Assembly: GCF_009617875.1 (NCBI RefSeq)
Contig: NZ_BLAV01000001.1
Location: 2,914,001 to 2,978,000 of the forward strand
Source: Prolixibacter sp. NT017
GTDB lineage: Bacteria > Bacteroidota > Bacteroidia > Bacteroidales > Prolixibacteraceae
Length of the DNA: 64,000 bases
Direction: 5' to 3'
A program made the translations under genes and the position numbers. Every line of letters begins with the position of its first letter. Positions within the stretch are counted from its first letter, which is position 1. The notes under the pieces were generated by a model, which worked only from the letters and a program-made list of their open reading frames with translations, did not search any database and was not told the origin of the DNA. Positions 8,713 through 17,322 of the stretch are shown one piece after another.

Positions 8713-8776
8713 CAGTCGTTTAGGTTAGTGAAAAAGTAAAGCCGGTCCTTTGAGTAAAACCAGCTTTCTAAAGCTA

Positions 8777-8784
8777 CAAAACTA
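8777..8784 (-). promoter_or_regulatory. Candidate -7 box for the M28 gene
   Basis: The minus-strand octamer TAGTTTTG matches the Bacteroidota -7 consensus TAnnTTTG exactly and lies 65 bp before the M28 start. No good -33 TTTG is seen at the expected spacing. A palindromic AGATATCT lies just upstream. Confidence 0.35.
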
Positions 8785-8917
8785 TTATCATATCTAAAAA
8801 GATATCTTACATCTGCGAATTGAGATCCCAGGACAAACCAAACATTGCTACACCCAAAGCTGTTAAACACAACAGAAGGACTTATCTTCTTATTGAATAT
8901 TTAGAATAGCAAATCAT

Positions 8918-9865
8918 ATGATTAAACTAGGAAATACAGACTTACAGACTGCTCCCATTGTATTCGGGGGCAATGTTTTTGGATGGACACTCGATGAAAA
9001 AGAGTCGTTCAGGATACTGGACGAATTGCTCGACGCTGGTTTCAATACCATCGATACGGCCAATGTTTATTCGCGCTGGGTTCCCGGCAACCAGGGAGGC
9101 GAATCGGAAACGATCATCGGGAAGTGGATGAAAGAGCGACGCAATCGCGATAAAGTCACCGTGATTACCAAGGTAGGCTCCGATATGGGACAAGGCCATC
9201 GTGACCTTTCTGAGAAACACATCCTGGAAGCGGTGGACGATTCTTTGCGCCGTCTGCAAACCGACACCATCGATTTGTATCTCTCGCACTGGGATGATGA
9301 AAATACACCGGTGGAAGAAACCCTGGGAGCTTACAAAAAACTCATCAAAGCCGGGAAAGTCCGTTATATAGGCGCCTCCAATCTTCCGCCCGAAAGACTG
9401 AAGGAATCACTGAAAGCCAGTGTGCAAAATGGTTTGCCGCGTTATGCGGTATTCCAGCCGGAATATAACCTGTACGACCGCAGGGGATTTGAAGAAGGCG
9501 TCGATCCCGTTTGCCGGGAAGAAGGGCTGGGCGTTATTACCTATTTTTCGCTGGCTAAAGGTTTCCTTAGCGGGAAATACCGGAGCAAGGACGATCTTGG
9601 GAAGAGTGTGCGCGGAGGTGGCGTGGAAGGCTACCTGAATGAACGCGGTTTTCGCATTCTGAAAGCACTCGACGACCTGGCAGCCAAACATGAAGTTTCA
9701 CAGGCAGCTGTGGCACTTGCCTGGCTCATTCACCAGCCCAATGTGACCGCGCCCATTGCCAGTGCAACGAAAAGCAGCCATCTGAAAGCTTTCACCGAAG
9801 CGTTGCAAATGAAACCGGAACCGGAAGATCTACAGTTGCTGCAATCAGCTTCAGCGTATGAATAG
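8918..9865 (+). CDS. Aldo/keto reductase
   Basis: A 315-residue NADPH-dependent TIM-barrel oxidoreductase. The catalytic tetrad is visible: Asp in TIDTANVY, Tyr of NVYSRW, Lys of VITKVG and His of YLSHWDDE. The C-terminal IASATKSSHLKAF loop supplies the NADP phosphate contact. It resembles the YajO/Tas-like family that reduces sugars and aldehydes. Cytosolic and full length. The DJ-1-like gene starts 67 bp downstream on the same strand, so the two may be an operon dealing with reactive carbonyls (inference). Confidence 0.92.
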   Translation: MIKLGNTDLQTAPIVFGGNVFGWTLDEKESFRILDELLDAGFNTIDTANVYSRWVPGNQGGESETIIGKWMKERRNRDKVTVITKVGSDMGQGHRDLSEKHILEAVDDSLRRLQTDTIDLYLSHWDDENTPVEETLGAYKKLIKAGKVRYIGASNLPPERLKESLKASVQNGLPRYAVFQPEYNLYDRRGFEEGVDPVCREEGLGVITYFSLAKGFLSGKYRSKDDLGKSVRGGGVEGYLNERGFRILKALDDLAAKHEVSQAAVALAWLIHQPNVTAPIASATKSSHLKAFTEALQMKPEPEDLQLLQSASAYE

Positions 9866-9932
9866 TCTTCAACCGAAAAAACTGAATCCGTCATCATACG
9901 GTTTCGTATGCTAAAGAAATCCATCAAACAAA

Positions 9933-10736
9933 ATGTATATGATTAGAAAATTAATGCCCGTACTGCTCTTTGGGCTCCTGTTAAGCAGTTGTAACCAAAA
10001 GCACAAGGGCCATTCGGCAAATGACGACACTGCCACTGTGAAAACCAAAGCGGAAAAAGCGGCGAAACCCAAAATCCTGTTCGTGTTGACCAACCACGAT
10101 CAGAAAGGTGACACCGGCAAGAAAACCGGATTCTTCTTATCGGAAGCCGCTCATCCGTGGGACGTATTGAAAGACAAGTATGTCATCGACTTTGTCAGTC
10201 CGAAAGGCGGGAAAGCCCCGGTTGACGGATTCGATTTGACCGATCCTGTCAACAAAGAGTTTTGGGACAATCCGGAGATTCAATACAAAATCAACCATAC
10301 ACTGAAGCCTTCGGAGATTAACCCGGACGATTATGTGGCGATTCATTTTGTCGGTGGCCACGGTGCTATGTGGGACTTCCCTGAAAGCAAACAACTGGCA
10401 GATATTGCTGCGAAAATATATGAACACCATGGCGTGGTGAGTGCGGTATGTCACGGACCGGCGGGTTTGGTCAATATCAAGCTGGACGATGGCTCGTACC
10501 TCATTGCCGGGAAAAAGGTAACCGGTTTTAGCAACGAGGAAGAAAAAGCCGTGAAACTCACCAATGTTGTTCCGTTTTTATTGGAAAATAAACTCAAAGA
10601 GCGCGGTGGAATCTATTCCTGCACATCGAAGTTCACCGTGCATGTCGTGCACGACGGACGATTGATTACCGGACAAAACCCACAGTCGGCTAAAAAGCTA
10701 GGCAAAGAAGTACTAAAAGAATTGCAGAAGGATTAA
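9933..10736 (+). CDS. DJ-1/PfpI (Hsp31-like) lipoprotein
   Basis: A 267-residue type 1 glutamine amidotransferase-like protein with a lipoprotein signal peptide ending LLLSSC at Cys20. The conserved nucleophile elbow AVCHGPAG contains Cys173-His174, with the partner Glu71 in FLSEAAHPWD. The layout is that of Hsp31/YDR533-type glyoxalases and chaperones rather than a true amidotransferase. An exported, lipid-anchored version is notable because most homologues are cytosolic. Met3 is an alternative start. It ends at a clear terminator. Confidence 0.87.
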   Translation: MYMIRKLMPVLLFGLLLSSCNQKHKGHSANDDTATVKTKAEKAAKPKILFVLTNHDQKGDTGKKTGFFLSEAAHPWDVLKDKYVIDFVSPKGGKAPVDGFDLTDPVNKEFWDNPEIQYKINHTLKPSEINPDDYVAIHFVGGHGAMWDFPESKQLADIAAKIYEHHGVVSAVCHGPAGLVNIKLDDGSYLIAGKKVTGFSNEEEKAVKLTNVVPFLLENKLKERGGIYSCTSKFTVHVVHDGRLITGQNPQSAKKLGKEVLKELQKD

Positions 10737-10762
10737 CTCCGGATACGATAAAATATTAATTA

Positions 10763-10796
10763 AAGCTCTTGCATTCCCCCGCAAGGGCTTTTTTTT
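10763..10796 (+). terminator. Intrinsic terminator after the DJ-1-like gene
   Basis: A 10-bp stem (AAGCTCTTGC with GCAAGGGCTT, one G-U pair) around an 8-base loop is followed by a run of eight T, 27 bp past the stop codon. Confidence 0.85.
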
Positions 10797-10934
10797 ATTC
10801 CCACACATATTATTCAATATTAGCATATTACCTCATTTTTTACCTTTTGATGATGTTTCGTACAGATTGAAATACTAAAAGGACACCTCCAAACGTATTC
10901 CTGAGAAATCGATTAACCTAAAAATCTATCCAAA

Positions 10935-12059
10935 ATGAAAGTAAAGAATCTCTGGAGCGTCATGTTCATCGTTTTCGCTTTGATAACGAGCTGCAGCGAT
11001 GACAACAACGGCGTCGATGAAATTGAACAAAAGAACAGTGAGGAACTCCTCACAGCTCATCCCTGGAAATTTAAAAGTCAGGAAATTAACGGCCAGACAT
11101 CTGATTTTATTACCAGTGGCTCCATTCCTTATATTGCTATTTTCAATGCTGATGGAACGTTTGCCATGGCCAATTTTTATCACTACGAAGACAACCTTCC
11201 CTGGACTTTCGACAAAGAACAAATCTATGTAGATGAACAACTGCTGAACATCGATGAAATCTCGGAAACAAACCTGAAGATTAGCTACACCGACGAAGAA
11301 GACGGCGATGTGACGCTCTACTTCGAATCGGAAGAACCGGCCGACGCCTTCGAGGGAGATGCAATCTATGGTAAGCATTATAAAGTAGCCGAAGCTGTTT
11401 TTAATTCGGAAACTCAAACCATGGAAAACAACCTTTCCCTCTACCGGTTCCGCGCTTTGATTGAAGATGGAATGGCGACAGCCACCTCTGAAAAAGCAGT
11501 TAGTCTCCCCTACACCATTGTCTCCAAGACATTTGTTTTTGTGGAAGGAATGAGCGAAGGATACGAGATGGAAGTGGACGCAGAAGGTGATTTGCACCTG
11601 CTGTCGATGGAATATGTTAGTTCCGTTCCCAAATCGGCCAGTGTAACGGGTACGACTGAAACCGAAAGCGCTTACACCTTGTCATTCCGGTTTACCGAAT
11701 GTGACCTCTCCGACTTTCTCACCGGCCCCGACTGGAAACTAACTGAAGTTGAAAAGAACGGGCAGGTAACCACTCAAGACTTACCCATTGACCTTGGAAC
11801 TATCTGGTTCATCAACCCGCTCACCCAAAAGATTGAGGAGCGGCCAACCGCAGCGGATGATGTCGCCGAATATTTACTGTGGGACTTTATTGGTACGCCT
11901 ACGGCCGATAATATTCAGCTGGAAGTTACGATCGACGGCGGTGAAGTTTTAACGTTTACAGTTATCCAAATCAGCTTAACCGAACTGATTTTCGAAACAG
12001 AATATAACACAGATACGTACCGCCTTACATTCTCTGTGGAAAACGAGCAGGACGTGTAA
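10935..12059 (+). CDS. Lipoprotein with two lipocalin-like repeats, unknown function
   Basis: A 374-residue lipoprotein (signal ends ALITSC at Cys20) rich in acidic residues. Two segments start alike: LLTAHPWKFKSQEINGQ near residue 39 and FLTGPDWKLTEVEKNGQ near residue 259. Each is followed by a predicted beta-rich stretch, as in lipocalin-like domains found in many Bacteroidota lipoproteins. The function is not known. It is a single gene with its own upstream gap of about 140 bp and a terminator behind it. Confidence 0.75.
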   Translation: MKVKNLWSVMFIVFALITSCSDDNNGVDEIEQKNSEELLTAHPWKFKSQEINGQTSDFITSGSIPYIAIFNADGTFAMANFYHYEDNLPWTFDKEQIYVDEQLLNIDEISETNLKISYTDEEDGDVTLYFESEEPADAFEGDAIYGKHYKVAEAVFNSETQTMENNLSLYRFRALIEDGMATATSEKAVSLPYTIVSKTFVFVEGMSEGYEMEVDAEGDLHLLSMEYVSSVPKSASVTGTTETESAYTLSFRFTECDLSDFLTGPDWKLTEVEKNGQVTTQDLPIDLGTIWFINPLTQKIEERPTAADDVAEYLLWDFIGTPTADNIQLEVTIDGGEVLTFTVIQISLTELIFETEYNTDTYRLTFSVENEQDV

Positions 12060-12114
12060 TCTAATAGTAACATTCTCTGATTACATGTTTTTTCTTCAAT
12101 AATTCAATCACCTT

Positions 12115-12155
12115 AACACCAAACATTTCCCTGCAAAGTGTTTGGTGTTATTTTT
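12115..12155. terminator. Terminator between converging genes
   Basis: Perfect 11-bp arms (AACACCAAACA and complement) around a 13-base loop are followed by ATTTTTT on the plus strand. It lies between the plus-strand lipoprotein gene and the minus-strand gene at 12174. Confidence 0.8.
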
Positions 12156-12173
12156 TGGGATAGGCAGCAACTG

Positions 12174-13199
12174 CTATCTCGTGAAATGCTTTGTCAACAC
12201 GCCAAACAAGTCGTGGTTGAATTCCGCGTCAAGTTCCGGAAGTGTTCGTAACCCGAAGATAAAAGCGATGGCAATCGGATCGGTACGATAAGCCGTGTGC
12301 CCCTCGTAAAATCCGTAGCGCATGATATAATAAGGAGCCATTTCGCTAAAATGCAGCGAGGTGAGTTTTGCTTCCAGGTCCTTTCGCTTAGCAGTAGATA
12401 GCTGACTGTAGTGTTCGTCCAGAAAGGTCTTTTCTTCCGGAGTCAGAGCGCGACTCACGGTAAAATCGAAACTTCCCTGAATTTCATCGTGGAAGATGGA
12501 AACCTGCCAGCCTTTGCTTCTCTCCCCTTTGAAATGCAATTGATGGCCGTTATAGAATATCACGGGTATGTTGTCGTAAAATCGTTTCCAACGCCCTAAC
12601 TCAATTTCCTTCAGGACAAGATTCCAAACGTGAAAAAGGGGCTTAGCCATCTGCGGATGCGTCAGCCCCATGGCACGCACCAGTTGATTATCGCCTTTCA
12701 GTACCGAAAGAATATCTTCATCTTGTGCCATAAAACCGGCATAGGAAAAGCCATTGGGACGCCCAATTTCATTGATAATTTTCACCGGGAATCCCGTAAT
12801 TCGTTCCTTGCCTTCTAACTCTGCTTCATCGTGCAAACCAGTCTTTGCCAGCGCCGGGAAATCGCCTTCGTCGACTCCGAGCTGTTGCCCTTTTCCCATC
12901 ATCCATTTGAATTGATTGCTGTAAAGAAGGGGGTCGCCGTTTTCCACCGTAACCGAAACATTTCCATAAGTCGAGTCCTTTTTCATCACCAGAATTGCTT
13001 CTGTCCCGTACTTCAGCACCGAAGGGGAAGCTATATCCGGTTTCGACAGGTAGGTCAGCGGATAAAAAAACCAATCCTGGTCTGCTTTTGACTTATTCCC
13101 CCGTTGCCCCAACGAAATGCTGGTTGAGAATATCAACACAACCAAAAGAAGTCCCAGGCGACGTTTCCACCGAACGAGATGTTCTACCCTATTTTTCAT
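12174..13199 (-). CDS. Secreted protein of unknown function, coupled to the class D beta-lactamase
   Basis: A 341-residue protein with an N-terminal signal or anchor (hydrophobic residues 15-30, then SLGQRG). The mature part has no motif that I recognise; it is mixed alpha/beta with conserved-looking aromatic segments such as DQDWFFYPLTYL and MRYGFYEGHTAYRTDP. Its ATG overlaps the stop of the broken beta-lactamase frame (ATGA), so the two were evidently translated as a coupled pair. This suggests a role near the cell wall, but that is inference only. Confidence 0.6.
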   Translation of the reverse strand: MKNRVEHLVRWKRRLGLLLVVLIFSTSISLGQRGNKSKADQDWFFYPLTYLSKPDIASPSVLKYGTEAILVMKKDSTYGNVSVTVENGDPLLYSNQFKWMMGKGQQLGVDEGDFPALAKTGLHDEAELEGKERITGFPVKIINEIGRPNGFSYAGFMAQDEDILSVLKGDNQLVRAMGLTHPQMAKPLFHVWNLVLKEIELGRWKRFYDNIPVIFYNGHQLHFKGERSKGWQVSIFHDEIQGSFDFTVSRALTPEEKTFLDEHYSQLSTAKRKDLEAKLTSLHFSEMAPYYIMRYGFYEGHTAYRTDPIAIAFIFGLRTLPELDAEFNHDLFGVLTKHFTR

Positions 13200-13990
13200 G
13201 GCTCTAACAGTTTCAGTTCTTTCAAAATGTCTTTTGTTATTTCGTATCGTGCCCGACTGGTTCCGTTAAAATCATCGGATACAAAATTCATGGCATAGAA
13301 ATAGGGCCGATTATCCTTTTCAAAATACCCGACCAGCTACATGACATAATCATTGTCGTTCAGAACTCCCCCACCCGTCTTTCCACTAAGCGTCCAGTCA
13401 TCTCCTTTTTCCAGCACGATAAGCTTCTTTACTTTCTCAATGGATTCCTTCGAAACCGGTAAGTCATCGTGATAAAACTTCCGTAGAAAGGCGATTTGCT
13501 GATTGGCACTAATGCGGAATTCTCCGGCCAGCCAGAAGCGCGTAGGCGGACCATTCAGATTCTTGTTTCCATAATCAAACGCCTGCACGTATTTCCGGTA
13601 TTTGTCAATGCCTATCTTCCCGGCAAAGCCGGTATATACCCATACACAGGAATATTTTATCGCAGTACCCAAGGTTTGGTCCTGATTCCATTTCTGAGCC
13701 TGCCACTCATGTCCATCCCATGGAATCACCTGATCGGTGTCGGAAACAACATCTTCTTCCAAAGCTATCACCGAATGGGGAATCTTAAAAGTAGACGCAG
13801 GAATGAATCCGGAATCGCATCCTGCCGGATTATAACGAATGAACTCATTGTTCGCTTCATCGAACAGCACAAAACATCCGTCAACTCCATAACGGTCAAA
13901 GTAAGGTTTGAAATTCCACTCGGTTGTCTTTTGGGCATAGTTTGAAGAAACCAGTGATAAAAGGAAAAGCAGGCTCAGTAAATTTTTCAT
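13196..13990 (-). pseudogene. Class D (OXA-type) beta-lactamase interrupted by an in-frame amber codon
   Basis: The frame has a signal peptide (residues 1-20) and every class D motif: Ser66-Thr-Phe-Lys69, Ser114-Cys-Val116, Tyr140-Gly-Asn142 and Lys204-Thr-Gly206. At codon 218 a TAG (13337-13339) stops it, but the same frame continues as LVGYFEKDNRPYFYAMN for 46 more codons to a TGA overlapping the next start. In class D enzymes a Trp stands before the VGY/VGW strand, so TAG most simply derives from TGG. The truncated product would lack the last strand and helix of the fold and is likely inactive unless the amber is read through. A base-calling error is the main alternative. Confidence 0.85.
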
Positions 13991-14019
13991 GGTAAGTCGT
14001 CAGTCAATTCAACGTATGG

Positions 14020-14562
14020 TTATGCCTTCAGCGGATCATCTTCCAGAATGGCATAGTGATAATTGTCTATCCATTTTCCCCGGATGGGCAGAATCTTGCG
14101 GCGTAAACCTTCGCGCACCATCCCACACTTTTCCAGTACGTGGATGGATTTAACATTTTCGGTGGCCACACCGGCTTCCACTTTATGTAAATGAAAATCA
14201 TCGAATCCGGTTTTTATCAATCTTTTCGCCACTTCCGTAGCATAACCTTTTCCCCAGTGAGCAGGAAGGAGCTTGTAGTATATCTCTCCCAGTCGGAATT
14301 TATCCAACGACAGGGTAAAACCAGCCAGTCCAATGAATTCGCCGGAGTCTTTCAACACTATTTTCCAGGTATATGATTTGCGCGGGTTATCCGTCTGTTC
14401 CTCAATAGCGGGACGTATCAGCTCTTCTGTTTCGTCCCTGTTCTTCGGTATTCCGATGGTGTTGAACTCATCAACTGCAGGGAAAGAATGCAACCGGTGA
14501 ATATCATCCAGATCATTCCAGTTGATTTCCAGCAATTGCAATCGTTGCGATTCGAGTTTCAT
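14020..14562 (-). CDS. GNAT acetyltransferase, RimJ/RimL type
   Basis: A 180-residue GNAT N-acetyltransferase. It shows the RimJ/RimL-like order: an N-terminal strand (LESQRLQLLEINWND), the FIGLAGF strand, the acetyl-CoA loop LLPAHWGKGYATEVAKRLI and the ENVKSIHVLEKCGMVREG block. Such enzymes acetylate the N-terminus of ribosomal proteins or small amines; the substrate is not predictable. It is followed after 29 bp by the class D beta-lactamase frame on the same strand, so both probably share a transcript with the secreted unknown gene. Confidence 0.88.
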   Translation of the reverse strand: MKLESQRLQLLEINWNDLDDIHRLHSFPAVDEFNTIGIPKNRDETEELIRPAIEEQTDNPRKSYTWKIVLKDSGEFIGLAGFTLSLDKFRLGEIYYKLLPAHWGKGYATEVAKRLIKTGFDDFHLHKVEAGVATENVKSIHVLEKCGMVREGLRRKILPIRGKWIDNYHYAILEDDPLKA

Positions 14563-14595
14563 GATTTACTGTTCAGTTGAAAGGTTTGATTTGCT

Positions 14596-14627
14596 TAAAG
14601 ATAATCAGGAAAATATGGATATACAAC
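14596..14627 (-). promoter_or_regulatory. Candidate Bacteroidota promoter for the acetyltransferase operon
   Basis: On the minus strand GTTG is followed after 20 bases by TATCTTTA, which fits the -33 TTG / -7 TAnnTTTG layout of Bacteroidota. The -7 box ends 33 bp before the acetyltransferase ATG. Confidence 0.45.
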
Positions 14628-14644
14628 GGAGCTTCATCATTCAT

Positions 14645-15418
14645 TTACTGCGCTTGGTAAGAAATTCCGTATTTATCGAACAATTGCTGCAGATAGGCCA
14701 CGCTGCCAATAACGCCCAATTTTCCTTCCTGTCCTGAAATTAGCCCCACCAGGTAGCCGTTTTGGTCAATCACCGGAGAACCACTTCTTCCTTCCCCTCT
14801 CACATTCCGGGTAAGTGTCTGCACATAAAAGTAGTTTCCCATGTTCTTAAAACACTGCATTTTTATCAGCTTCGGATAACGATTATCCTTTTGTAGTGCT
14901 CCCCAACCGACCGCGAAAACAACCTCGTTGGGACGGACCGGGGTATAGCGAATTTTAAGCGGATAGAGCGCATTGTTCTTTTCCTGAAGTGAAAACAAAA
15001 TCCAATCCCGATCCTTCAGCGTATTAAACTGTCCGATGGGTTCATTAGTCGATTGATTAATCAGCCTTTTTATTTCCACCTGCTGCTCCGGCCGGTTTTT
15101 CGGGTACATTTTCCACAATACAAACTGCGGCCCCAAATCGATAGAAGATAAACCCTGGTTGGACTCAAAAACCATGAACAGGTGTTTGCAACTAACCGCC
15201 AGCGTATCCTTTCCGGTATTGACCAGAAATGCATTGGCAATTCCATGAAAGGTGGTGTCAGTAAAGGCGATGTCGTTGGTGAGGGCAAAAGCCGGCCACT
15301 CTTTAACGGGTTTAGCCATCCAGCTTTCTTGGGCTACCTCTTTTTTTTCATTGCATCCGCTAAAAACAAACGAGAGAAAAAGGGATAGAATGAGTAAATA
15401 AATGTTTTTCGATTTCAT
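14645..15418 (-). CDS. Trypsin-like serine protease lipoprotein
   Basis: A 257-residue lipoprotein (lipobox FVFSGC, Cys21). The catalytic elements of a chymotrypsin-fold protease are visible: His in SCKHLF near residue 78, Asp in LKDRDWILFSL near 140, and the serine loop GEGRSGSPVI near 213. It lacks PDZ domains, so it is a short, DegP-unlike protease anchored in the envelope. The start is fixed by the signal peptide. It lies upstream of, and on the same strand as, the acetyltransferase gene, with 82 bp between them. Confidence 0.75.
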   Translation of the reverse strand: MKSKNIYLLILSLFLSFVFSGCNEKKEVAQESWMAKPVKEWPAFALTNDIAFTDTTFHGIANAFLVNTGKDTLAVSCKHLFMVFESNQGLSSIDLGPQFVLWKMYPKNRPEQQVEIKRLINQSTNEPIGQFNTLKDRDWILFSLQEKNNALYPLKIRYTPVRPNEVVFAVGWGALQKDNRYPKLIKMQCFKNMGNYFYVQTLTRNVRGEGRSGSPVIDQNGYLVGLISGQEGKLGVIGSVAYLQQLFDKYGISYQAQ

Positions 15419-15472
15419 TGGTTTGATATTTTTTCAAATCCCTGACAAGGGTTCGTCATTCCTGATTAGCCA

Positions 15473-15526
15473 TAAAAAATGGCTGTTATGTTCCGTAGTT
15501 AAAATTACGAAAGCATAACAGCCATT
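15473..15526 (-). terminator. Terminator after the S10 carboxypeptidase gene
   Basis: Thirteen-base arms (AATGGCTGTTATG and complement) with a small inner stem are followed on the minus strand by TTTTTT, 24 bp past the S10 stop. Confidence 0.85.
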
Positions 15527-15549
15527 CCAAGTGTATCTTTTGTGGTTCT

Positions 15550-17115
15550 TTAATGCGTATCCTGAATAAATTTCGCCGTGTTATCGTGTAGTTCTTTCAG
15601 GGAAGGAATATGCAGATAAACCATATGTCCCGACATGTAATAATGGTAGGAGATATTCTTCTGCAAAGCTGCCGGCATGGGTAAATGACGCATTTCGTAA
15701 ACTCCTTCGAAGTACGGTGTCGCCAAATCGAAATAGCCCATATTCAGCATCACTTTCATCTTCGGATTGTAAATCATCGCCCGGGCCAGGTCAGGCATAA
15801 CGTTGGGGAAAATTTTCCTGCCGCTTCCCGGCGCCTGATGACGCGAATCCCATTTGCGACCAATGCCGTCTCCAAATGGCTGATAAGGTACATCTTCTCT
15901 GAATTTCAACGTCGAATGCAAATACGTGTTCGCTGTAGCGATGTAAATACTACCAATGGCTTTGTTCATCGGGTCGAATGCGGGGCGTTTGCTCAACGGA
16001 TCGACCATATAACCGGAGAAGCGGGTATCCAAACGTCCGGTTACTTTATCCTCCTTTGCCAGCAGATTCTTTTCAAATCCCGGTCCGGTTACGCGCAGGT
16101 TGGCTTTCTTGATGTAATCGACCGGAAGGCCTGTATATTCATGCAGTTTTTCTGCCGTTTTGTTGAAGGTTGCAGAATCAATCGTCACGCCTTTGCTGAG
16201 TGCCGATGCAAAATCTCCGAGTGCGAAGCCTTCCACCTTCCGGAGAAGCGGTTCCAGCTTCTCTGGCTGGTTGGGAAGTTTGTGATGATACCAGGCGGTA
16301 GCCGTCATACTTGGCAAAACCAGCTGGTGAGCAATTTCGTTACCGGGATTCAGGGCAGCCATCCCCGAAACATTATCGTAGTTCAGAATCTGCGAAAGCA
16401 TGATCACACCATTCAGATCGATGCCATGGTTCTCGCCCAGATAGTAAGCAACCACTGCCGAACGGAATGTTCCGTAACTTTCGCCGAACAAATACTTCGG
16501 AGAATTCCACCGGTTGAATGTGGTAAGGAACTGTGTGATGAATGAAGCAAAGGCATGTCCATCCTGGTCGATACCGTAAAAATCTTTCGGGTCGCCGGCT
16601 CCTCCTTTGTCTTTCCCAATAAGCTGACTGTAACCGGTTCCGGGAGCGTCGATAAAAACCAGGTCGCTGGCATCGAGCAGGCTGTAGTCGTTATTTACCA
16701 ATGAATAAGGCGCTGAGGTCCGGGCTGTATCAGCCGCATCGACACGTTTGGGTCCCCATGCACCCAAATGCAACCACACCGATGCACTTCCCGGGCCACC
16801 GTTATAAATAAATGTCACCGGACGGTTGGCCGGATTGCTTTCGCCCGACTTAAAATAAGCCACGTAGAACATGCTACAGGTCGGTTCCTCCTTTTTGTTT
16901 TTCAAAACAAGTGTACCAGCTACCGCTTTGTAATCAATCCGCTTCCCCTCAACGGTCACCACTCCACTCGTTACCGATTTCTGCGGGCGGGTCAATGTTG
17001 TATCGGGTTTTACAGGAGTTTGGGAATGTTTGGACTCATTTGGATTTTGAGCCGACAAATCCATCGCTGAAAGCATCGCTACTATCAGGACAGAAAGAAT
17101 CAAATTCAACTTCAT
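15550..17115 (-). CDS. Secreted S10 family serine carboxypeptidase
   Basis: A 521-residue protein with a signal peptide ending near residue 22 (MDLSAQ). It has the S10 serine carboxypeptidase layout: the oxyanion NGGPGSAS block at 105-112, Ser213 in GESYG, a late Asp in the NMGYFDLATP segment, and His in SGHMVYLH near the C-terminus. S10 enzymes remove C-terminal residues from peptides at acid pH in the periplasm. Together with the M28 aminopeptidase at 7231-8712 it gives the cell exopeptidases for both ends. Monocistronic, with a terminator behind it. Confidence 0.92.
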   Translation of the reverse strand: MKLNLILSVLIVAMLSAMDLSAQNPNESKHSQTPVKPDTTLTRPQKSVTSGVVTVEGKRIDYKAVAGTLVLKNKKEEPTCSMFYVAYFKSGESNPANRPVTFIYNGGPGSASVWLHLGAWGPKRVDAADTARTSAPYSLVNNDYSLLDASDLVFIDAPGTGYSQLIGKDKGGAGDPKDFYGIDQDGHAFASFITQFLTTFNRWNSPKYLFGESYGTFRSAVVAYYLGENHGIDLNGVIMLSQILNYDNVSGMAALNPGNEIAHQLVLPSMTATAWYHHKLPNQPEKLEPLLRKVEGFALGDFASALSKGVTIDSATFNKTAEKLHEYTGLPVDYIKKANLRVTGPGFEKNLLAKEDKVTGRLDTRFSGYMVDPLSKRPAFDPMNKAIGSIYIATANTYLHSTLKFREDVPYQPFGDGIGRKWDSRHQAPGSGRKIFPNVMPDLARAMIYNPKMKVMLNMGYFDLATPYFEGVYEMRHLPMPAALQKNISYHYYMSGHMVYLHIPSLKELHDNTAKFIQDTH

Positions 17116-17263
17116 TTGTATCTGTTTAAGTTAGCAATCACCGCTTGTCAAGAAAAGGCGGGTGGTTAGTTTCCTGATGATTCAGTTCTTTAAAAATAGT
17201 TTTTTTGCCGAAGAGTATGGCATTCTGTTTCAGCGAAAGCTAATTGAGCAGCTTATTCACACG

Positions 17264-17293
17264 AAAAAAGAGGACACTAAAAGCATCCTCTTT
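17264..17293 (-). terminator. Terminator after the rubrerythrin-VIT1 gene
   Basis: A 7-bp stem (AAGAGGA/TCCTCTT) followed by TTTTTT on the minus strand, 30 bp past the stop. Confidence 0.7.
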
Positions 17294-17322
17294 CGCTATA
17301 TAGTCAACAAATATTGTTCAAA

